Positions 26,201 through 35,230 of a stretch of DNA of 64,000 nucleotides are shown here, piece after piece. Under the pieces are notes generated by a model. The model was not told the DNA's origin. It worked only from the letters and a program-made list of their open reading frames with translations, and did not search any database. Both the position numbers and the translations under genes were made by a program. Origin of the DNA: an uncultured Clostridia bacterium. GTDB taxonomy: Bacteria; Bacillota; Clostridia; Monoglobales; Monoglobaceae. Location of the stretch: NCBI GenBank assembly GCA_947631965.1, contig CANRNL010000001.1:62001-126000 (forward strand). Direction: 5' to 3'. The first letter of the stretch is position 1. Each line of letters opens with the position of its first letter.

Positions 26201-27961
26201 TATCGACAGCGTTATCGGACCGGATACAACCGACTGCGTAGAATCGGTTATAACAATTACCATATCCTTCTCCAGCGTGGTGCCTGCCTCTACCTTTTCA
26301 TAGGTATATGCGGGACCGTCGCCCTTTCTCACATAAAGACCGAAGTCTTTAAGCGCGGGATAGGTGGAATCGTCAGCGATTGCAGTGAGTACGTCCACGT
26401 CAGTGTACTCTGTGCCGTCGCTTAAGGAGAACGTCGCCTTAACGCCGCTCGCCAAATCGAGAATATTATCGCCTACCGCGCCCGAAATCGTGCCGTTAAC
26501 ACCTTTGATTTCGGTAACAGTTACCGCAATCGGGGTAAACTCGCCAATCTCAACTATCTTGCCGCCGTAAACCGCGTAGAGATAACGCGCTGTTCCGTCA
26601 GGCCACGTCGCGGGCATATCCTGAAGATCTCCGCTTTCCGCATCATCAATGCCGCTGCTTGCCGCATACTTCCAAGTAACGCTCGACGTAACGTCTGCGC
26701 TGGTGGAATTGTTGTACTGTGCGGTAACGGTAATTCCGTCATACGTCGGAGCTTTGCCGATGTACTGCTGCGGAATGTCGCCGCTCTTGGTAAGCTCGGT
26801 AACGGTAACTTCGGTGACTGTGATTTCGCCGTAATCAAACACATAATCGCCTACAACTATGTATAAGTGCTGACCGTTCATCGCGGCAGTCGCCTTGCCG
26901 TCCTCTATCTTGCTGAGCGCCTTTGCGTCTTCCGCAGTCGTCTTGCCGGCTTCGCCGTAATATAATTCTACCGTGTCGCCCGCGCCGAGTTCCAAGTATA
27001 CTTCTGACTGGTCGGTGGTGTACTGCACCTTGCCGTAATCAAGCGTGTCGCCCGCAATAAACTCTTTCTTCGTGCCGTCCGCCTTAATACCATTCTTGAC
27101 AGGCGCTCCCGCGGGGAAGAAGTTGACGCCGCTTGCGTCATATTCCATAATGTTAAGGATTTCGTTGCTTGCTTCTACTGTATTTTTGGTAGGTGTGTTA
27201 CCTGTTGACATCTGATAGTGCGTCTGTGTATCGGTAACCATACCAAAGTCAAGAATATAAGCTGTATTTTCTTCTGCAAATTGAAGCACTTTTGTTCCTG
27301 CCGGAATTTCGCTTCCGTTCTTTGTCAATTTAAGCTGGAAAATGGCTATTATATCACCATCATTCGGGATATAGGTTACATCATAGTTATCCACATTATC
27401 CCATTTCATATCAAACATGATATTAGCGCCAAGTGCTCCGCTTGCCGTATACTGCGTCTTATCAAGACTATATGAATAGGTATCATCGTCATCTTTATAG
27501 TAATACCACCAACCATCTTGTTCGATAGGAGAATTTATACTCCTATTATATGCCGTAGCGTTTGCCGCTGCAGGGCCAAGATAAGTGGTATTAATATCAA
27601 TCTTTGCCGAAAATTCCGAAATACCAAAACCGCCGGAGTTCTCAACTTCGTCATATGCGTCTTTGATATTGCCTATACCGCTGATTTGCAAACCTATATA
27701 GAAAGTATCATTTGCCGATTTGCTTGCCAAATCAAGTGATTCGGGTGCTACGACCTTATAGCCGTACTTACCTATATCGGTTTGCTGTGAATCCTCATCT
27801 GTGTCCAGCGCAACAAGGCTTAATTTTGCCTTGGGCTTACCGTCTTTCAGTCCCTGCGGGTCTCTTATCGCAGCAACATTGATAAAATCAAACTGCACCA
27901 CCAGCGAAAAGACCATCGCAAGCGAGAGAATAAACGATAAAACTCTCTTTACCATTCTCAT
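23201..27961 (-). CDS. SLH-anchored surface protein with N-terminal cohesin-like domain, YDG-like and InlB B-like repeats
   Basis: Signal peptide MRMVKRVLSFILSLAMVFSLVVQ; N-terminal module DTFYIGLQISGIGNI...GISEFSAKIDINTTYLG...GDIIAIFQLKL (cohesin-like, inferred); EKTYDGTTALPVGAAITYSIDGL (YDG); YTVSYSAGSHGSF...FAGWSTDGETIVDPTQVAITKNTTFTALY; three C-terminal SLH repeats (AAGYPDGTFLPDNNITRAEL, LTGYNDGTFQPENTITRSEV, ISGYADGSFGPVSPITRAET). Confidence 0.9.
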   Translation of the reverse strand: MRMVKRVLSFILSLAMVFSLVVQFDFINVAAIRDPQGLKDGKPKAKLSLVALDTDEDSQQTDIGKYGYKVVAPESLDLASKSANDTFYIGLQISGIGNIKDAYDEVENSGGFGISEFSAKIDINTTYLGPAAANATAYNRSINSPIEQDGWWYYYKDDDDTYSYSLDKTQYTASGALGANIMFDMKWDNVDNYDVTYIPNDGDIIAIFQLKLTKNGSEIPAGTKVLQFAEENTAYILDFGMVTDTQTHYQMSTGNTPTKNTVEASNEILNIMEYDASGVNFFPAGAPVKNGIKADGTKKEFIAGDTLDYGKVQYTTDQSEVYLELGAGDTVELYYGEAGKTTAEDAKALSKIEDGKATAAMNGQHLYIVVGDYVFDYGEITVTEVTVTELTKSGDIPQQYIGKAPTYDGITVTAQYNNSTSADVTSSVTWKYAASSGIDDAESGDLQDMPATWPDGTARYLYAVYGGKIVEIGEFTPIAVTVTEIKGVNGTISGAVGDNILDLASGVKATFSLSDGTEYTDVDVLTAIADDSTYPALKDFGLYVRKGDGPAYTYEKVEAGTTLEKDMVIVITDSTQSVVSGPITLSITDDPVRTITVTNDVSAIEGQRVTAVLENATLEQFKVALTLASGASEDNITIKDFESKGLKLQIKGADGTWSDVDANTKFALGTNTFKVVKGAVESTEFTIEASGKKASSLAVSGAPTSATYGDAVDLSGVTVTITYDNGDTEQVQYSDFVSKGLSVEFGGSALSPDATYAVGDNTFTVNGPDGSTTTINVPAEKKTVTLKAEGTAEKTYDGTTALPVGAAITYSIDGLVEPDSYTVTADAAFASKDASDSATITISNPQVTESDFADKYILSTTTLPTLTGKINKADITVTAITDELSIKEGDPATGEKEMALTADNSTGLISGDTVNLKYTWTFTDPSNVSDSAEVTISNTSLTGADGGNYNLVEAPATTTGKVVELSIISITATSEEYTYPNLVPTINVTGTDENNQTTVISLEACTLTVNGEPFDITQPLPYGETVVTVDYEGLTTTVTLKANRKTINIDDVVFDVTRTLGVATVKSATINAGVEDADKENVSVNLEGITAALSGTDAVLTGITLTGDAADNYVLSADTKTVATTLVKADQDAPAAPQVTVDPKTNKFVAESVVSPNGTAVQYFVNGEGPKTEEELEAMELEQGKEYDVKVKFAGSDDYNESPDSSVTVVTAHKYLVKLVAARGGAEYASVYTDEVTVADSAALLELLGVTAPKNVKAYYYLENVEGTETQTPIENYAVNGDWTVYYTVSTGSRPGSGGGGVGGGAVTSYTVSYSAGSHGSFAEDAKTKETVSINGKPSNVPSVTAEEGWTFAGWSTDGETIVDPTQVAITKNTTFTALYEQNGSIDVQPPAIDAEYTKPYAAGYPDGTFLPDNNITRAELAAMIARLSYGDDIPSSYVASFPDVAADAWYSKYIGYLEGLNVLTGYNDGTFQPENTITRSEVCTVIAKAQKMSLLTYEEGLFSDVEADYWASQYIATLEANGIISGYADGSFGPVSPITRAETVAIINRVLAPSTPIENIIPSDISGHWAENDIILAVNERQLIK

Positions 27962-27963
27962 TT
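27114..27963 (-). repeat. Copy A of ~850-bp direct repeat encoding signal peptide plus cohesin-like module
   Basis: Aligns without gaps (constant offset 5060) to 32174-33023; about two dozen mismatches by eye; 27302-27747 identical to 32362-32807. Confidence 0.95.
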
Positions 27964-28030
27964 TTTTGCCCTCCTGTTTAATTGTAGTAGTTTATGTTAA
28001 GCTTAATTATTTTCGTATTAACGTCTCTCC

Positions 28031-28059
28031 GTGCGGCGGGAAGCTTCTTCCCGCCGCAC
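28031..28059. other. Perfect 13-bp GC-rich stem-loop in the intergenic region
   Basis: GTGCGGCGGGAAG-CTT-CTTCCCGCCGCAC; no U-tract on the minus strand after the hairpin. Confidence 0.8.
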
Positions 28060-28071
28060 AAAATTTTGTGA

Positions 28072-31000
28072 TTACTCTTTATCCCAGCTTATTGTGTTGT
28101 CCGCCTTAATGTAAGGATAGAACTGTCCTATACTGGTAAATGAACCGCGAATAGATTTCGTCAGATTAGTAGCATCTGCCGGGTTAACCGCACCCGTATT
28201 GTCAAAGTCACATATTCTGTAATAATACAAGCCGCGAGTAACTCCTGTTACACCATCCAGAGGTGCATAAGAATCTCTTATCATCTTATTCAAATTCGTT
28301 GCATCAGAAGGATTAACAACCAACGTCATATCCACATCGCCAAGCTCCCAAAGAACAACCACATTTCTCGAAGCTGTTATATCCTCGCCGGTTACCGGGT
28401 CGCTGATAGTGTATTCGAGTTTATATACGCCGGGGCGAATATATACCTTCTCAGCCTCAACCGTCGCGGACAACCTGTCGAATGTGTAATCCCCGCTGCT
28501 GTCGCTTGCAAAAGTTGCCGAGGTCGCTCCGCCCATATCCGTAGCGTTCGCATGAGATATCTTGCTGACCGTCATCTTTAACGTGCAGCTCGGACTTTCT
28601 ATCTTATTGCCCTCGGAATCGGTTGCGGTATATCCGGGGTCTACGAGCGCGTCGCCCTGATATATGAACAGCGCGTTGGGGTCTTTGTCCATATTTTTTG
28701 CGCCGTCGGGAGCAGTACCCAAAGTTTCGTCTTCGTTCCATGCCAGCGACCAGTATGTGATATTCGTCTTGGCGCTGTTTGGCAGATTGTCGCCCGCGGT
28801 AAACTTAGAGCCTTTTCCGTCACCGTCAAACGCTGTCTTCGCCGCGGCTACCTTATCAGCGTCCCAAGAGCCGCCGTTTGCCTCGCTCATTCGCTCGATA
28901 AGTCCGTAGGGCGAGTTGCCCGGCTTAAACTCTATCTTCGCTTCAACAAGGCGCTGAACGTGAATGGTGTACTCCTGCTTAGGCGTGTCCGCATTCTTGG
29001 GCGTTACGGTTACCTTAACGTCGTTCGAGCTGCCTTCCTTCGCGCCCTCAAGTCCCTCGATGTGGTACTTGCCGTCGCTGGGGTCCTTTTCAACAACATG
29101 ACCATTGAACTCAACCTTAACGTCATAATCCGGCTCAGCCTCAACCGTTATATCTACCTCGTCGGTATCCTTGTCGGCTCTTACATAATAGTCGGTGTCC
29201 GTCTTTTCCTCGGGGTCAAACGGCTTCGCCGTGGTGTAGTTGTCGTCCTTGAGGTCGAGGTCGCTGCCATCGGGCTTGGAAACCTTCAAATCGGTGGCCT
29301 TCGGGTCGTTGAGGATAACGTGGAACACGATATTCTCGCCTTTTGCCGCGCCTGCGTAAGTCGGCAGACCGCCCGAACCGTCGTATACCTTACCGGTCAC
29401 TGTTCCTATCTCGTAGTTATCATCGGTAAGCGTTACCTTAACCACATACCAGCCAACCGTCAGCGCGCTCGCGTCGGTCGCATCCGACGCAACCTCGCCG
29501 GCGTCTATCGTCAAATCGCTCGTGTCACTCGGAGTCCACTTGTAGTACTTGGTCTCATAGTCTGAGAACGGTGCGCTCTGAGCGTCGGTCACGGTAATGG
29601 TCGGCTCTGCCGCGTTCGTACTCGACGAGGAAACCTTTACTTCCTGCGTGGTTTCGGTCACTGCAACCGTTACGCCCTGCTTAACCACACTAAGAGTGCC
29701 GGGGTTAATTACCGAAACCTTAGCGTCGGGGTCGTTGTTGTCAAGCTCCACAACTACCTTATATTCGCCTACGTCCTTGGGAGCGGTGGTATCCGCACTG
29801 CCCGCGTCCTGCGAGGACAGGTGGTACTTAAGCGTATAATGCGTCTGGAAGTCGGTCGTAACGTCCTTAGAGGTGTCTGTCAGCTTGTCCTCCTCGCCAA
29901 CGTTGGTTATGTCGTAAACCTTAACATAGGTCGGAGGTTGATTTTCACCGTTGTATACCGTCTGATTATAGCCGTTCCAATCTCCGGCGGGATTGTTGTA
30001 GCCTATATCAAATCTCAGCGTCTTTTCCCAAACAGCGTAAACTATGTCGTCGTTCTCAAATTTCGGGCTGCCCACGGTTACCGCCTGAGACTCCTCCGTC
30101 TTATCCAAAGCCCACTTTAAGAACTTGTAGCCCTCTTTCGTCGGGGTATCGGGAAGCGCGGCGAGCGCGTCACCCTTCTTTATCTTCATTTCGGTCGGAC
30201 TTGCTGCGCCGCCGCCGTTGGTGTCAAACGTAATCGTGATTTCCTGACTGCCGCCTTCGGTGTCAACCGTCCACTGCGCATAAACCGTCGTGTTGGCGTC
30301 ATTGTCGGGGTCGTTCTTTTCTTGGGTGAATTCGTAGCTTTCGTTTACGGTATCGCCCGTACCGTTCGGCTTGGTGTTCCACGAGTCGAACTTATAGCCG
30401 TCTCTCGTAGGCGGATCGGGCATATTGCCTTCGCCGATGGAAGTGTTTAACTCAACGTCCTTGTATGCCGGATTTGCTTCGGTCACGTTGTCGCCGTCGT
30501 TCGCGTTGGAATCAAAGGTAACTCTTACGCCTGCTCCTGCGTGCGGACCTAAAACATAGCCCCACTGTGCATAAAGCGTAACCTTGCCGTCTTGGAACGC
30601 ATCTCCCGCTTTGTCGGCGAGATCCTCAAATGTCCAATCTTCTCCGTCGTTCTTTTCTTCTATGTTAACGCCCGCGCCGTTCTGCTTGGTGTTCCAGCCG
30701 ATAAAGTCATAGGTGCCATTTGTCGGCTTGGTCGAGGTCAGCGTGAACGTTTCGTCGGGAAGTCCCGAAACTTCGGGAATAGCAGGAGACGCGCCATCTC
30801 CGTTAAGGTTATATTCGACGGTTATCTTGTCTGTCCACTGCGCGTAAACCGTTTTAGCGGCGCTTACCGTTGTATCTTTGTCAAACTTGGCTCCGTCGCC
30901 GCCCTCGTTCTCGTTCCACTCTTTGAACTTCGAGCCTTCCTTTGACGGCTCGGTCGGCATCATATCGCCGAGCGAGTCTCCGCTCTCAATAGTCACTTCT

Positions 31001-33021
31001 GTGTATTTATTTTCGGGGTCGACTACGCCGTTTGCGCCCGCCGCCTTAAACGTAACTACTACGGGGTTTGAACCGCTGTGCGTCCAGTGTGCGTACAGCG
31101 TCTCGGTGTCGTTCGCCTGATAGCCTGAGTCAAACTTAACCTCGGCGTCGGTGTTCGCCGCGGGGTCTCTGAACCAGCCCTTGAATGTATAGTTGTCAAC
31201 CGTCGGGTTATCTGTTATCTGCTCTTTATATACCGTGTCGCCCTTGTTGACTGTTATCGACGAGGGGTTAACCGTAGCGTCCGCCGCATCTATAACAGCG
31301 TCAAACGTGAGCGTAACCTGCTCGGCTCCCGCCGCCGTCCAAATCGCGAACAAGTCGGTGCTTTCATTAAATATATGAGTGTTCAAATCACCCTGAGTTA
31401 TTGGCGTTCCCGTGCCGTTCTGCTTGGTGTTCCACTCTTTGAAGGTGTAATTAGCTCTTGACGGCTGAGACGGTGCTTCTTGACCGCTGTTATCCTGTAT
31501 CGAAGTTTCCGGCTTTAAGGTAAGGCTCTTGAGGTTATTGCCCTTGCCTTCGCCTTGATCGTGATTATAGTTGTCATAGAAGTTGACCGTTATCATCTTT
31601 GTCCAAACCGCATACAAATCTCCTGTTTCGCTGAAGTCGGTAGACGTAAGCGTATCGTCGTTGTATGTGGTTGAGGGGCCGCTTTGCTCCTTAGCCCAGC
31701 CCGCAAGAACGTAGCCCGTGGGAGGTGCGGTCTTAATAGATTCCAGCTTGCTAAGCTCGCTCTCAGCTATCATATGCGTCGTCGGGTCGGCATAGAGGGT
31801 CGCCTCTGTGTCTTGCCCCTGCTTGTCCGAATCTGCGGGATAGTTGGAGTGGAATTTTATCGACTCGCCCTGCTCCCACTTGGAGTAGAGCTTAACGGTG
31901 TTGTCGCCTCCGCCCTGCGTGGAGTAAAGCTCAGCTATATTGGTATTAATGTCGACCTTGTTGCCGTAATCGCCGCCGCTCGAACCGTCCTTGGTGTACC
32001 AGCCCGCAAAATACTTGCCGTCCGCCGTGGGGGAGTATTCTTTAACCGCTGCATCAGCCGCCTGTATTTGCTCGCTCGTAAGGCGAGGGCTGTCTTCTTT
32101 TACACTCTCCGTATGTATAGTGCTTTCGTCTGAAGATGAGCCGTTGCCAACAAAGTTAACCGTGTATGTAACCGGGAAGAAGTTGACGCCGCTTGCATCA
32201 TATTCCATAATGTTAAGGATTTCGTTGCTTGCATCTGATGTCTTTTTTGTAGGTGTGTTACCTGTTGACATCTGATAGTGTGTCTGTGTATCGGTAACCA
32301 TACCAAAGTCAAGAATATAAGCTGTATTTTCTTCTGCAAATTGAAGCAACTTCGTTCCTGTCGGAATTTCGCTTCCGTTCTTTGTCAATTTAAGCTGGAA
32401 AATGGCTATTATATCACCATCATTCGGGATATAGGTTACATCATAGTTATCCACATTATCCCATTTCATATCAAACATGATATTAGCGCCAAGTGCTCCG
32501 CTTGCCGTATACTGCGTCTTATCAAGACTATATGAATAGGTATCATCGTCATCTTTATAGTAATACCACCAACCATCTTGTTCGATAGGAGAATTTATAC
32601 TCCTATTATATGCCGTAGCGTTTGCCGCTGCAGGGCCAAGATAAGTGGTATTAATATCAATCTTTGCCGAAAATTCCGAAATACCAAAACCGCCGGAGTT
32701 CTCAACTTCGTCATATGCGTCTTTGATATTGCCTATACCGCTGATTTGCAAACCTATATAGAAAGTATCATTTGCCGATTTGCTTGCCAAATCAAGTGAT
32801 TCGGGTGTTACGACTTTATAGCCGTACTTACCTATATCGGTTTGCTGCGAATCCTCATCTGTGTCCAGCGCAACAAGGCTTAATTTTGCCTTGGGCTTAC
32901 CGTCTTTCAGTCCCTGCGGGTCCCTTGCCGCAGCAGCGTTGATAAAATCAAACTGCACTACCAGCGAAAAGACCATCGCAAGCGAGAGAATAAACGATAA
33001 AACTTTTTTTGCCACTCTCAT
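28072..33021 (-). CDS. Secreted protein: cohesin-like N-terminus, about eight InlB B-like (Listeria-Bacteroides) repeats, GNSP module, C-terminal dockerin
   Basis: N-terminus ~97% nt identical to the 23201-27961 gene; tandem '...Y.F..WNTK.NG.G........TLYAQW' repeats; KIEFKPGNSPYGLIERMSEANGG module; dockerin DVDMTLVVNPSDATNLNKMI...DFDNTGAVNPADATNLTKSI; tail FYPYIKADNTISWDKE. Start trimmed to ATG 33021 (track start 33036 is TTG). Confidence 0.9.
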   Translation of the reverse strand: MRVAKKVLSFILSLAMVFSLVVQFDFINAAAARDPQGLKDGKPKAKLSLVALDTDEDSQQTDIGKYGYKVVTPESLDLASKSANDTFYIGLQISGIGNIKDAYDEVENSGGFGISEFSAKIDINTTYLGPAAANATAYNRSINSPIEQDGWWYYYKDDDDTYSYSLDKTQYTASGALGANIMFDMKWDNVDNYDVTYIPNDGDIIAIFQLKLTKNGSEIPTGTKLLQFAEENTAYILDFGMVTDTQTHYQMSTGNTPTKKTSDASNEILNIMEYDASGVNFFPVTYTVNFVGNGSSSDESTIHTESVKEDSPRLTSEQIQAADAAVKEYSPTADGKYFAGWYTKDGSSGGDYGNKVDINTNIAELYSTQGGGDNTVKLYSKWEQGESIKFHSNYPADSDKQGQDTEATLYADPTTHMIAESELSKLESIKTAPPTGYVLAGWAKEQSGPSTTYNDDTLTSTDFSETGDLYAVWTKMITVNFYDNYNHDQGEGKGNNLKSLTLKPETSIQDNSGQEAPSQPSRANYTFKEWNTKQNGTGTPITQGDLNTHIFNESTDLFAIWTAAGAEQVTLTFDAVIDAADATVNPSSITVNKGDTVYKEQITDNPTVDNYTFKGWFRDPAANTDAEVKFDSGYQANDTETLYAHWTHSGSNPVVVTFKAAGANGVVDPENKYTEVTIESGDSLGDMMPTEPSKEGSKFKEWNENEGGDGAKFDKDTTVSAAKTVYAQWTDKITVEYNLNGDGASPAIPEVSGLPDETFTLTSTKPTNGTYDFIGWNTKQNGAGVNIEEKNDGEDWTFEDLADKAGDAFQDGKVTLYAQWGYVLGPHAGAGVRVTFDSNANDGDNVTEANPAYKDVELNTSIGEGNMPDPPTRDGYKFDSWNTKPNGTGDTVNESYEFTQEKNDPDNDANTTVYAQWTVDTEGGSQEITITFDTNGGGAASPTEMKIKKGDALAALPDTPTKEGYKFLKWALDKTEESQAVTVGSPKFENDDIVYAVWEKTLRFDIGYNNPAGDWNGYNQTVYNGENQPPTYVKVYDITNVGEEDKLTDTSKDVTTDFQTHYTLKYHLSSQDAGSADTTAPKDVGEYKVVVELDNNDPDAKVSVINPGTLSVVKQGVTVAVTETTQEVKVSSSSTNAAEPTITVTDAQSAPFSDYETKYYKWTPSDTSDLTIDAGEVASDATDASALTVGWYVVKVTLTDDNYEIGTVTGKVYDGSGGLPTYAGAAKGENIVFHVILNDPKATDLKVSKPDGSDLDLKDDNYTTAKPFDPEEKTDTDYYVRADKDTDEVDITVEAEPDYDVKVEFNGHVVEKDPSDGKYHIEGLEGAKEGSSNDVKVTVTPKNADTPKQEYTIHVQRLVEAKIEFKPGNSPYGLIERMSEANGGSWDADKVAAAKTAFDGDGKGSKFTAGDNLPNSAKTNITYWSLAWNEDETLGTAPDGAKNMDKDPNALFIYQGDALVDPGYTATDSEGNKIESPSCTLKMTVSKISHANATDMGGATSATFASDSSGDYTFDRLSATVEAEKVYIRPGVYKLEYTISDPVTGEDITASRNVVVLWELGDVDMTLVVNPSDATNLNKMIRDSYAPLDGVTGVTRGLYYYRICDFDNTGAVNPADATNLTKSIRGSFTSIGQFYPYIKADNTISWDKE

Positions 33022-33023
33022 TC
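32174..33023 (-). repeat. Copy B of ~850-bp direct repeat
   Basis: See copy A at 27114-27963. Confidence 0.95.
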
Positions 33024-33093
33024 TTTTGTCCTCCAAACTTTATAATATATCTTCTAATTTAATTATTTTTTAAAATCATTTCGCCAAGTTGAT

Positions 33094-35214
33094 TTACTTC
33101 GTCCAGCTTATATTACCGTCCGCAGTTATATACGGATAAAATCTTTCTATACTTTCATATGCCCCTCTCAAATACTTACTCGAATTAGTAGCATCTGAGC
33201 TATTAACCGCACCCGTATTGTCAAAGTCACATATTCTGTAAAAATACAAACATCGGGGTACGCCTTCAACACCATTTAACGGTGTATAAGAGCCTTGCAG
33301 CATTTTATTTAAATTTGTAGCGTCAGAAGGATTAATAACCAACGTCATATCCACATCGCCAAGGTCCCAAAGAACAACTACATTTCTCGAAGCCGTTATA
33401 TTCTCACCGGTTACCGGGTCGCTGACAGTGTATTCGAGTTTATATACGTCGGGGCGAATATATATTTTTTGTGATTCAACCGTTGCGGAAAGAGCGTCAA
33501 AGCCGTATTCGCCGCTGCCGTCGCTTGCAATAGTTGCCGCAACTGCCGCACCCATATAAGTTGCGTTCGCTCGCGACATTATGTTAACGGTCATTTTCGT
33601 CGTACATTCCGCACCTTCTATTTCGTTGCCCTCGGAATCAAACGCCTTATATCCTGGGTCTACAAGCGCGTCGCCCTGATAGATAAACAGTGCATACGGG
33701 TCTTTATCCATATTCACATCATCAGAAGGCGCATCGCCCAATGATTCGTTCTCATTCCACGCCAGCGACCAATATGTGATATTCGTCTTGGCATTATCCG
33801 GCAGATTGTCACCCGCCACGAATTTTGACGCTTTTCCGTTGCCGTCAAATGCCGTCTTAGCCGCCGCGACCTTATCAGCGTTCCAGTCGCCGCCGTTTGC
33901 CTCGCTCATTCGCTCGATAAGTCCGTAGGGCGAGTTGCCCGGCTTAAACTCTATTCTCGGCTTCAGCAGTCTGCGAATATACAGCGTGTATTCGCCGTTC
34001 ACGTTTACCACGTTATAGCCGTCGCTCGCGCCGAGGTCGGCAGCATCAAGCGTTTCGAGCGGTATATCCGCGTAGTAGTTTGCGCCTTCGCCTATATAAG
34101 ACGATGCCGGCGACGAATTCACGGTCACTGCCGCGCCCGCCGTTATCAATATCCTCACCTTATCGACCTCGTTTTCCACGCTGACATAGTATTCCTTTTG
34201 CTCAACGCGGAAGCCGTAGGCTCCGTCCTGCGTCTTATCGTGATACATATCCGCCGACTCGTCAAAGCTCTCGTCATTCGTTTCGGGGTCTTCCGCGTTC
34301 GGCGTATACTTTACCTTTTTAACATCTATATTTGAAATTGTCGCGCCTTCGGTAAACAGCAATATATTTCCGCTCGGCGCAAACACGTTCTTCAAATTTG
34401 TATATTCGGTGCCGGAGTCAGCGTCAAGCCATTCGCCCTCATAGTCTGCGCCGTACATACCCGAACCTATGTCAAACGTCTCAGGTCCGAGTACGGGCTG
34501 AATTACCTCCGCGGTACCGCTCAGCGGCACGGCTGTAACATCAAACGGCATTTTCAGAAAATACTGCTTTGTGCCGTCGTCGCTCATTCCGTAAAATCTG
34601 GCGTTTTCTATGTCTGCGCCGGTGTATCTTATATTCACGGTACACATTCTCCAGTTTGTACCCGTTCCGACGAGAGGCATCGTCTGCGCCGCGTCCTTAT
34701 TTATATCCGTATCGGATACCGCGACTATCTCATAATCGCTACTCCACGACGACGCGGTGTTGGCGCCGAGGTTTTGAGCTTCTATTTCCTCCTGCCAGCC
34801 GCTTGTGCCGTTATGAGGCTCTATGTAATCGCTGTCGTACGCGAATGACATTTCAAACGAATACACGCCCTTTGTAAACAGCGCAAGGTTCGCATCGTCC
34901 ATTTTAAGACCGTCGTCCGTGCTGACCGCGCTCACGCCAAGCCAAATTTCGCCCTCCTCGCGCAAAGACGCGGAAGGCGCGCCCGTCGCTTCGGGAGCCG
35001 CACCGCTTCCCATATACTCCACGGCAAGGCTTATCTTATTCGCCGCTTCAGCGGACACAGTCGGTATGTCCGCCGCCGAGGGCAGAGATATACACGTCAC
35101 AGCGAGCGCGGCTGATACCGCCGCCGCTATTTTCTTAGATATGCTTCTCTTGAAATTCGGCTTCCATATCTTAGATTTTTTAAGATTTTCTGTCTGCGCT
35201 TTTTGCTCTGTCAT
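33094..35214 (-). CDS. Secreted protein: cohesin-like N-terminus, GNSP module, C-terminal dockerin
   Basis: Long signal peptide (KKIAAAVSAALAVTCISLPSAADIPTVSA); ALFTKGVYSFEMSFAYDSDYIEPH cohesin-like strand (inferred); RIEFKPGNSPYGLIERMSEANGG module; dockerin DVDMTLVINPSDATNLNKML...DFDNTGAVNSSDATNSSKYL; tail FYPYITADGNISWTK. Likely cotranscribed with the upstream gene. Confidence 0.87.
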   Translation of the reverse strand: MTEQKAQTENLKKSKIWKPNFKRSISKKIAAAVSAALAVTCISLPSAADIPTVSAEAANKISLAVEYMGSGAAPEATGAPSASLREEGEIWLGVSAVSTDDGLKMDDANLALFTKGVYSFEMSFAYDSDYIEPHNGTSGWQEEIEAQNLGANTASSWSSDYEIVAVSDTDINKDAAQTMPLVGTGTNWRMCTVNIRYTGADIENARFYGMSDDGTKQYFLKMPFDVTAVPLSGTAEVIQPVLGPETFDIGSGMYGADYEGEWLDADSGTEYTNLKNVFAPSGNILLFTEGATISNIDVKKVKYTPNAEDPETNDESFDESADMYHDKTQDGAYGFRVEQKEYYVSVENEVDKVRILITAGAAVTVNSSPASSYIGEGANYYADIPLETLDAADLGASDGYNVVNVNGEYTLYIRRLLKPRIEFKPGNSPYGLIERMSEANGGDWNADKVAAAKTAFDGNGKASKFVAGDNLPDNAKTNITYWSLAWNENESLGDAPSDDVNMDKDPYALFIYQGDALVDPGYKAFDSEGNEIEGAECTTKMTVNIMSRANATYMGAAVAATIASDGSGEYGFDALSATVESQKIYIRPDVYKLEYTVSDPVTGENITASRNVVVLWDLGDVDMTLVINPSDATNLNKMLQGSYTPLNGVEGVPRCLYFYRICDFDNTGAVNSSDATNSSKYLRGAYESIERFYPYITADGNISWTK

Positions 35215-35230
35215 ATCGGACACACCTCCT

